Shown one piece after another: positions 55,521 through 64,000 of a stretch of DNA of 64,000 bases (its first letter is position 1; each line of letters starts with the position of its first letter). The DNA comes from Amanita rubescens. Taxonomy: Eukaryota > Basidiomycota > Agaricomycetes > Agaricales > Amanitaceae. The DNA is taken from positions 1 to 64,000 of the forward strand of contig WION01000229.1 in the NCBI GenBank assembly GCA_015039365.1, read 5' to 3'. Both the position numbers and the translations under genes were made by a program. The notes under the pieces are model-generated. The model did no database searches, was not told the origin of the DNA, and worked only from the letters and a program-made list of their open reading frames with translations.

Positions 55521-57490
55521 CAAGTTGTAGCCAATTGTATTGTAGTCGCGACAAACAAAGAGTGGTCGTGGCACATGATATTCCAAAAGCCTGTCGGTGT
55601 ACAACCTACACGCTCGCCGTCGCGCCATCTCCACAGGGCTCTCGTGATCTACTCGGATCGTATGGGCAGTAATCCCATAATTGCCAGCCTATCACGACTT
55701 TGGTGACGAGTTTCTACGAGACGCGACGAAAGCAACTTTATTCCCTAGGGCCTACCGAACCACAAGTTGTCGGTACGTCTACGGTCGCCCTCTATGCCAA
55801 CTTGCTGTCACATGGTTAAAAACTTGGGAAATATTGGAAAAGCAGTCGCTGTTGCTGTTTTGCCATTGGTCCTGCCAGTGATTTGGCTGGCAAACTTCCT
55901 GTTATCGTGTCAAATTCTCGAAATCATCGAATTAGTGACAGCAAAGGTATGAAATCTTAGTTGCTTCGTGTGCATAATAGGCCAACTAACTCTCGTCGGC
56001 CATTCGACGAATACCTTCCTGATCGTCATCACCAGCACGCCGCTACATGCGATCCCACCTCAACTTCTCTCGCGTTGCCTAAGCCACGTTGTCCCCGACA
56101 TAGAGAACACGGAAAATGAGGCATACTTAAATCCCCAGCCAGCGCGACGCCAATTTCGCGGGTGGGAAAATTACCAGTCGTGTTTCCTCTTATTCCCAAA
56201 AACTAGAGAATATGGCCAAATACACGGCGGTTGAAGAGTGGACGCAGTGTTTGGGAAGAGGGACATGCAGGAGTGGTGGTGCTGAGATAGACAGAGGGAA
56301 ACGGGAACAATAGAGACGGAGGCCGAGGAAAGTAGCAAGATTCGTGAAGGATCATTTGAAGACCGAGCCGGGCGGGGAAGACTGCTTTACTGGAGACGGC
56401 TGCAGTGATTACAACGTTCCGCAAGATCCTCTATTTGCCCCAAACGAATGACGGATCCCCAAGTCTAGTGACGTCCCACTCGCCTGCAGGTATATCTTTA
56501 ACGGACGAAGAAGGACGACAGCCTACTTCTTGCACAAGTGCAGCAGTGCCGGTTTGTATCGACGAGCCTAGTTGCGAGATCCTAGTTGACCAGAACCACC
56601 TGCACCACTCCTTCCCCTACCTTCGGAAGCTGTCGTATTTCCTTCCCAAAAGTAAGACAAGCCGACCAACCGTCGTCGTCTATCGCTAAATTGTCATACT
56701 GTTCGAACCGACCCGTGGATGTTCGAGCATCGATGATCTCTGTAGCGTCCACGACCACGATCTCGGATGACATCGTCAACAGCAACCATGGTACTTGGTG
56801 GAGAGGAATAAATGCAGCAAAAGGCAGGTCCAACGGATAGCGTTGAACGAACGTTGGGAATATCCGACACGAGGAAGCTCTAGTCTTGACGAGCCCGGGA
56901 CTCGGAAGTGCGTGGTCGAAAGGTAAAATCGAGTCCTGCCCTACGACAAACGGAATACAGCTTACAAGGGGGACGACCGGCGTTTACGGCGGTGGGCGTT
57001 ACAGATGAACACTCGGTTCTGACTTCGAGGGAGCGATAGGGAACCAGTTTCTGTCAGGACGATATCGTTCTTCCGAGTGTCCGGCTGTCGCTCGGGAGGC
57101 GTTTGCTATTGGAAAGAAGCGAGACACTATGGCCGTTCGGACGGTGACAGCCCGGATGGCGAGTTTCCGTTGAAGCTCCTGCGTTGGTTGGACTCCCAAT
57201 ACGGGGAACCCTCCAAACACCGTTGCCGAGAAAATGGAAAGATGCTTTAGCAAATGCGGATAGAGACAAGAAATCGTTGCTCTCGATGCCAGCAGACAAT
57301 GACTCTTTGTACCAGGCGAAAAGACAGCCTTCGACCTTCGAAGCGTTCATCTGCGAGGGTAAATGGAGGATGACTTTTACTGGATGATTGAAACCTCGGG
57401 ACATGAAGGGACTTTTTTCAAAAAAAGAACCCGTTATGCCTTTGGCACATGGTAGGACTCGGACATCCACTGTACATATGGTATACAAAC
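55521..57490. other. 2 kb without a supportable gene
   Basis: Several mid-length frames exist on both strands (56405-56689 plus, 56582-56833 minus, 57054-57488 minus, 57184-57387 plus) and overlap each other. CpG content is normal. I recognise no domain in any of them; KWKDALANADRDKKSLLSMP near 57220 is the most protein-like and may be a gene fragment. Confidence 0.35.
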
Positions 57491-57914
57491 TGTGAGCCTG
57501 CCTGCAAGATATCTTCTTCCACTAAAGATAGGTGTGGCACTGTGTGCCAGGTCTGACTTGCATACAAATTCATGTTTTAAGTTCTGCATAAATTTTGCAG
57601 TGATGCTGAACAGTTATTTTTCAGCATTAGTACATTCATTCTATTCTGAGAGTCATGTGTAGATGAGTTATGTTTTTGAAAGCTGTTACCTTTTTGAAGT
57701 TTTCTTGTACATTGTAGGCATCTGCAGTTAAGATAAGCCTCAAAGATACTCTCACTCAGCACCCAGTTGGTAGTACAGTGCATTCAGTCTGGTAAAGCAG
57801 AAATGATTGAAGGCAATTTTGGGTCATTTTTAATCATAAATGTCCATAACATCAGACTCCAGTATTCAAATACTACATATTCTGAATTCATCACCAGGCT
57901 ACTGTAGTACACTA

Positions 57915-60900
57915 CTACATAGATCTATATTCTTGTTTTGCTCCATATTTCAGCAACAGATCCACAATGGACTTGTGGTCCTGCTTAGAGGTAGCCAAGC
58001 TGTGAAGAGCTACATCAAGGTGCTCCTGTGGTGCACCATGATCAAGCAGTACTTGCACAGCTGCTTCATTACTTCTAAGAGATGCTGCTTGCAGTGCATT
58101 AGAAACTTCTGATTTCACAACATAAGAGCTGCTTTCATCACTGTCATTGACATTATGATGTCCATATTCCTCAATGTGTACAGTGTGGTTGCAGCTGACA
58201 TTGGCACCTGCTTGCAATAGCAATTCCACAATGCCCACATGACCCACATATGATACAGCTTGTAGGGCATTTCCATACTGTCCCCCCTGTGCATTCACAT
58301 TAGCACCAGTTTCAACCAGCAGCTCAACAATGTGCTTGTGACCCCTATATGATGCAGCTTGCAGGGCATTTCCAAACTGTCCTCCCTGTTCATTCACATC
58401 TGCTCCTCTTTCAACCAGGAACTGAACAGTGTGTTTATGACCCTGATATGATGCAGCTTGCAGGGCACTTCCATACTGTCCTCCCTTTATATTCACATCT
58501 GCACCCTTCTCAACCAGCAACTCCACAATGTCCCAGTGACCATAAGGTCCATAACATGATGCAGCCTGCAGTGCATTTCCATGTTTTCCTCCTTGTGCAT
58601 TCACATCTGCTCCTCCTTCAACCAGCAGCTCCACAATGTCATTGTGACCCCAATATGATGCAGCTTGCAGGGCACTTCCATATGGTCCTCCCTCTGCATT
58701 CACATCTGCACCACTCTCAACCAGTAGCTCCACAATTCCCCAGTGACCATAACATGATGCAGCTTGCAGTGGATTTCCATATTCTCCTCCTTGTGCATTC
58801 ACATCTGCTCCTCCTTCAACCAATGCCTCCACAATGTCCTTGTGACCCCAATATGATGCAGCTTGCAGGGCACTTCCATATTGTCCTCCCTCTGCATTCA
58901 TGTCTGCATCATTCTTAACCAGTAGCTCCACAATTCCCCAGTGACCATAACATGATGCAGCTTGCAGTGGATTTCCATATTCTCCTCCTTGTGCATTCAC
59001 ATCTGCTCCTTTTTCAACCAGCACCTCCACAATATCCTTGTGACCCTGATATGATGCAGCTTGCAGGGCACTTCCATACTGTCCTCCCTTTACATTCACA
59101 TCTGCACCCTTCTCAATGAGCAGCTCCACAATGTCCTTGTGACCCTGATATGATGCAGCCTGCAGGGCACTTCCACACTGTCCTCCCTTTACATTCACAT
59201 TTGCACCTCTCTCAACAAGCAGCTTCACAATATCCCAGTGACCATAATATGGTGTAGGTTGCAGTGCATTTCCATATTCTCCTCCTTGTGCATTCACATC
59301 TGCTCCTCTTTCAACCAGCAGTTCCACAATGTCCTTGTGACCCTGATATGATGCAGCTTGCAGGACACTTCCATACTGTCCTCCCTTTGCATTAACATCT
59401 ATACCCCTCTCAACCAGAAGCTCTACAATGTCCTTGTGATTCCAATGTATTGCAGCTTGCAGGGCATTTTCATACTGTCCTCCTTGTGCATTCACATTTG
59501 CTCCTCTTTCAAGCAGCAGCTCCACAATGTCCCTGTAACCATAACATGATGCAGCCTGCAGAGCATTTCCATACTGTCCTCCTTGTGCATTCACATCTGC
59601 TCCTTTTTCAAGCAGCAGCTCCACAATGTCCTTGTGATTCCAATGTATTGCAGCTTGCAGGGCATTTCCAAACTGTCCTCCTTGTGCATTCACATCTGCT
59701 CCTCTTTCAACCAGCAGCTCTGCAATGTCCTTGTGATTCCAATGTATTGCAGCCTGCAGGGCATTTCCATACTGTCCTCCTTGTGCATTCACATTTGCAC
59801 CTCTTCCAAGCAGCAGCTCCACAATGTCCCTGTAACCATAACATGATGCAACTTGCAGGGGATTTATGAGCTCTTCTCCCCATGCATTGACATTTGCACC
59901 TTTTTCAAGCAGTAGCTCAACAATATCATTGTGGCCATGATTTAATGCAGCATGCAGGGCATTTATGAGCTCTTCTCCCCATGCATTGACATTTGCACCT
60001 CTTTCAAGCAGTAGCTCAACAATATCATTGTGGCCATGATATAATGCAGCATGCAGGGCATTTCCAAACTTCCCTTCCCATGCATTCACATCTGCACCTC
60101 TCTCAAGCAGTAGCTCAACAATGTCTTTGTGGCCATAATATGATGCAACTTGTAGTGCATTTCCAACTCTAGCACCACAGGCATTGATATCCATATCTGG
60201 ATTATACTTTAGAAGGGTCTTTATAATGGCCATGTGTTTATTCTGTGATGCTACACATAATGCTTCTATGATCTCAATGTCCCTCCTGACACTTGGTAGC
60301 AACCACTCAGTTGTTATCACCAGGCCATGATATGCAGCACAATGTAAAAGGCTTGATCTTTTCATATCTTCAACATATGGATATGTCCAAAGTGGTGCAT
60401 TATGTATTCTAATCCAGTTTTCAAAAGCAAGGCTTGTAAGTACAAAAAGTTTCTTGATCTTTTCAATAACATCAAGTTCCTGATGGGCCTCTAGGATGTG
60501 ATGTGGCCAATATGTTGCAGAATATCTAATAAGTGACCATTCATCTCCTGTATCAGTATGACTTTCAGAGTCAAGTATGCAAGTCAAACAACATTGCCCT
60601 ATAAAACTCCCCCCTTGTGAGGGATCCATGATCACATTGGCCTGTATGGTCCTTTGTTTTTTTAGAATGTACTGCTTGACAGATGCATGTGCTAGTTGTA
60701 TTGTGCTATCATCCATTCTAGTCACCAGACTAGAACAAATTTTTAGAATATCTAGTGGAGATGATAGCTTTCCATCTGAATCAAAGGTATTCTTTTCCAT
60801 ATCAAACTCCACAACAGTTGCCAGATACTCCATGTGCAATGGTTCCTTTGCAAATGCCAACCACATAAACAGTTTTACAGCATCTAGCACATCAGCAGGG

Positions 60901-62800
60901 GGAATTCTGTTAAGGATTTGATCATATGTTTCTTCCAATGTTATAGGAAGACTATCAAGAGTGAATTTCAATGTTCTTTTCCTTTTAGTGCATTTCTTTA
61001 GCTCTTCCAGTTGACATGCTACCCAACGGAACCTATTTACCATTAGGTAGATCCCTGGATTTGAAAGAAAATACTTACATCCCATTGGCCTTTTCCAAGA
61101 GCACCATTCTAATATCATTTTTTTCTGTTATGCCCCATTCCTTCAATCCTGGGGAGGATTGGAGCATATCATTGATGTAGTTTTCAATGTCATCATCAAC
61201 TGCCTCACAAGTCATATCAACTGCCATGGGCTCCATTGGTGTTAACAATTCAGTAATTTGTTGTTCTTGCCTGCTGGTAACCAGCAAATGCAATTGTTCT
61301 AGGCCCTGTCTATGTAAATTTTCAATTTGCATCAAAACCTTCTCCACCTCCAGACATTCATCCAGAGCATCGATAAGAATGTAAGTGTCTTTAAAGCCAC
61401 ATATAAATTGTCTCAAAATTTCAAGCATTATTTCATTTGATGGTTTTGAAAGCCCATCCTGACATTCCTTAGTATAAGTGTTGTTCAGAAGTGATTGATC
61501 TTGTGGTTTCCAAGCAAGAAGATGGACAACCAATGAATTGAGAATTTCGGTTGCTTGTCTCTTTTTGGCATCAGAAATATCACAGTAGAAATATGCAATT
61601 CCAATGGAATCCTTTGGATTGATAGAATGAATGTCTTGGACAACCTTGGAGCTTCAAGACATCAGTGGAAAATCATGAAAAGCCACTGGTCTTACAAAAG
61701 AATAGTTTTTCCAGCACCAGCTACAACTAGCATTGAGACTCTACAGGCTTTTCCAGTTTTGATATATGCTTACAGATACCATGGATCCACATGAATGAAT
61801 TGGGCTTCTGTTTCCATTCCACATACATCTGGTATCTCAGGAGCCATGATCCAGTGTCAGAGTGACATTTTTCAAGGGCATTTTTATGGTTAGTAGATGG
61901 ATCAGGTGGCATCAGCCACTGTCTGTACTTCTCTTTTACATATAAGAAGTCAAATCCTGATTCCTGATAACAATGTGAAATGCATACCTTCAACATGTGA
62001 AAGTTGAGGAGCCTGGTGGACTACAATATGTGATGATGAACATAATCAAGTCTAGTACTAGTGGGAACCTACCATTTATAATCTACAAAATGTCAATGAA
62101 GCCCTCCAAATCGCTAGTGACACATACCTGATCCCTCTGAACCACAGTGAATGAGGATCCTTTGACTTCAAAGTGATGTGCATGGGCAAAGAAGACAGTA
62201 TTTCTAAGTGAAATTAGCAAAGCATAAACCCAGGAGTGTCACATTTTGAAATTGATGGCAACATATTTGTGAAATGATTAATAATTGTCCTTGAAAGAAT
62301 AGCCTTATCCACTCACCCATTCTGAATGGCAGGTACTGTTCCTGTGGGTTGACTGAAACGAAGATTAGTTGGTGGTGGATGGCATTTTCAGAGACTTGCC
62401 TGTTTTGTTGGGCCATGGGATTGGTTGAGCCAATGTTCTCAGTATTCACCCCAAAACTCTTGTGAGAATCAGATTGCCTGAAATAATAATTAAATAAGGT
62501 TGTCAGTATGTAGATGGATTTTTGCAACACAGACTTATTTTGCTGGGGTATTGCCACATTGATTCCAGAGTCAGTCTTCTTGGGATTGGTCACAGCAGCC
62601 TGCTGAGAATTGGTAGGTTGTCTGAAATGATGGTTAGCATTGTTGGCAGATGAATTTTGAGATCCTGGCCTGTTTTGCTGGGCTATCACAGTTGAGCTAA
62701 TATCTGTAGGTATTGAAGTTGTGTTGTTATCTTCAATGCCAATGTCATTCTCCAGGTTGTGAGTACCCTTGCGACTGAATTTAGAGGGAGAGCATCCCAT
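57915..62800 (-). CDS. NACHT-ankyrin NLR-like (STAND) protein
   Basis: Fungal NOD-like receptor architecture. The Met at 62800 gives MGCSPSKFS, a possible myristoylation/palmitoylation site, then an N/Q-rich spacer spread over short exons (61.9-62.8 kb). WLMPPDPSTNHKNALEKCH and SFMWIHG lead into the NACHT P-loop VVAGAGKTIL (61.7 kb, after an intron). SIGIAYFYCDISDAKKRQAT, Walker B YILIDALDEC, and LVTSRQ with the downstream winged-helix-like region FRWVACQLEELKKC follow; LDSLPITLEETYDQIL and LAHASVKQYIL close it. About 20 ankyrin repeats of 33 residues (58.2-60.2 kb) form the sensor part. The last exon, 57915 to about 61060, is one uninterrupted frame. Such proteins act in non-self recognition and programmed cell death in fungi. 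The block is CpG-poor unlike its neighbours. Confidence 0.85.
58190..60161 (-). repeat. About 20 tandem 99-bp ankyrin-coding repeats
   Basis: The unit encodes NALQAASxxGHKDIVELLVE and RGADVNAQGGxYG. I count 20 regular units plus one diverged unit on each side; one unit carries a three-residue insertion (CYGPYGHW). Units fall into a few types by the residues after ALQAA (SYQGHK, SCYGHW, IHWNHK, SYWGHK), and types recur in alternation, as expected from unequal crossing-over. Variation concentrates at these residues, in the ankyrin helix/turn surface. Confidence 0.9.
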
Positions 62801-63540
62801 GATGATAGTGATGGAAGAGAGATAAGTGTGGTGGGAAAATGCTATGGCAAGGGTCACGTTCGTCACACTGGCTCTTTTGAGATTGCCACGTGCTCTGGGG
62901 ACGCACTCAAACGACGGTTCGAACTTCGTCCTTTCCTTGTGTCAATATATGCCAGAGTATACCTCACATCCGCGCTAGGCAAGGGGTGTATGTGAATTGC
63001 TATCAAGGAGCACCAGATCAGACACCAACACTTGTTGCGCGGTCGAGTTGGCATGGTCGTACTAGTTGACGGTATGCACTGCTAGCTGTGCCCACTGTAC
63101 ACTACAGCGCGTGCTTCTCGTACAAGTCTAACCGCGATTGTCCTCAGGAAAAGGGATGAAATTGACCGTGAGCTAATAGTAGTACTTCAAGATCTACAGT
63201 TACCGTGACTGGGGGTTTGGTTACGCAACTGATATCAACACCCCACGGCTAATTCATGGCAAGGCCACCCGCGATGGTTTGCAGGCTTTTTTGGCTGTGT
63301 TTTTCTTTTCTTTTTTTTTTTTGGGGGGTCGGGATGTCCTATTCTCAGCGTACGCAGTGCCTCCCACTCGTTTTCGCTCATCTCACCAAAATTAAATCTC
63401 TCAGAATGCATAAATTCGACCCCTGAGGACGATCAGGCCAAGGCTAACAGCGCTAAGCCCGCCTGATTTCTATTCTCCACTGTGCCATCATTGAAATCCG
63501 CGGTACTCGTCATCAGATCCGTCATCCACAGCTGTTAGAG
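62801..63540. other. Upstream region of the NLR gene
   Basis: Normal CpG content returns at about 62860. No exon supported. A run of T then G (TTTTTTTTTTTTGGGGGG) lies near 63308. Confidence 0.4.
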
Positions 63541-63945
63541 ATGAGTGCAGCGCTCCGAAGCCTCAGTCAGGACCATCTGACACCCAATGGCGCTCTCCCA
63601 GCCTACCGCCATCCCCAGCGCGGCTCCGTTTTTGTTCCATTTCCGTTCCGTTTACGTGTGTCGTTGGTATCCGCCAAAACAGTGGGTGGGAGGTTGGGAA
63701 TTATTGCGGAGTGCGGAGAAGAGCTGCCAGCTTTGATTTACGTCGAAGCTTTCCAGAACCGAGATGGTGCTACGCTCGAGAGGGCCACCTCTCTCAAAGG
63801 TGGGATGGCGGAAAGATCTATGTGTTTTCGCTACGAGGAGCACGGTGTTCCTCGTGAAGGTCCAGGCAAGAAGGTCGCCAGAGGTAGCGTTCAAAATGTT
63901 TACTGCACGTCGTATGGATCTGTAAGTTTCGACCCGTATTCATGA
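63541..63945 (+). pseudogene. Relic fragment related to WDR59
   Basis: Near 63820-63880, GCTACGAGGAGCACGGTGTT, then CCTCGTGA and CAAGAAGGTSGC match WDR59 at 53178-53245 (GCTACGAGGAGTACGGTGTT, CCTTGTGA, CAAGAAGGTGGC). Near 63748, GAAGCTTTCC...GAGATGGTG resembles 52887 (GGAGCTTTCCCAGACCAAGATGGTG). Spacing differs by deletions and the protein frame is not kept. The frame present here is therefore not a real gene but a decayed copy. Confidence 0.5.
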
Positions 63946-64000
63946 TATATATGGTTCAATTAACTATCTGCTTTACAAGAACAAAAGACACGTTCACTGC

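Noticed and set aside
58349..59869. Several plus-strand frames rich in HFHTVLLVHSHLLLFQ-like repeats
   Set aside because: They are the mirror of the ankyrin-coding 99-bp repeats on the minus strand, whose frame has a clear domain and no stop for 1067 codons.
58190..60161. Regularly spaced repeats that could be mistaken for a CRISPR array
   Set aside because: The units are contiguous 99-bp coding repeats without unique spacers, in a eukaryote.
61555..61794. Plus-strand frame of 79 codons across the NACHT P-loop
   Set aside because: Overlaps the minus-strand exon and intron that encode GAGKTIL and the following conserved segment.

Overview
The window is nuclear DNA of a filamentous basidiomycete, most probably an agaricomycete. 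Nearly every gene is broken by many 45-80 bp introns with GT..CTAAY..AG signals, gene density is high, and several genes have basidiomycete hallmarks. The clearest is a cytoplasmic dynein heavy-chain tail encoded without its motor (split dhc1/dhc2 arrangement). No bacterial-type operons, CRISPR arrays or intact retroelements were seen.

Layout. 0-18 kb is mostly conserved housekeeping: GPALPP-motif protein, N6-methyl-AMP deaminase (ADAL), RTF2 and MED21 (divergent), a G-protein alpha subunit, a tRNA-derived SINE-like repeat, a PSP1-domain protein, then APC11 and CSN7 (divergent, 79 bp apart). 18.2-21 kb is a small accessory patch with a gene of a lineage-specific family and a broken Crinkler-type header. 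21-28.7 kb holds the dynein tail and a GH47 alpha-mannosidase. 29-34 kb is a tandem cluster of four related small secreted protein genes, each preceded by two copies of the same splice-donor motif; beside it lies a kinase-like gene that lacks the DFG-to-APE core. 36-41.6 kb holds an Hrp1-type RNA-binding protein and cullin 4. 42-49.5 kb is a second accessory island between two direct copies of a ~0.5 kb repeat: an APH-type phosphotransferase, a second Crinkler-type header, a P-loop NTPase, and a relic copy of part of the dynein gene. 49.5-55.2 kb is WDR59/Mtc5 (GATOR2/SEACAT), with two relic fragments of it at 55.4 and 63.6 kb. 57.5-62.8 kb is a NACHT-ankyrin NLR-like gene in a sharply CpG-depleted block.

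Functional links. APC11, CUL4, CSN7 and RTF2 all belong to ubiquitin/NEDD8 biology (CSN removes NEDD8 from cullins such as CUL4), but their proximity may be chance. The dynein tail and the G-alpha act in transport and signalling. The accessory patches (Crinkler headers, NTPase, secreted proteins, NLR) look like fast-evolving recognition/effector genes set into conserved chromosome.

Most notable observations: an apparent one-nucleotide exon in the G-alpha gene, the CpG-depleted NLR block with about 20 near-identical ankyrin repeats, the secreted-protein cluster with doubled 5' splice-donor motifs, and the motorless kinase and dynein genes.
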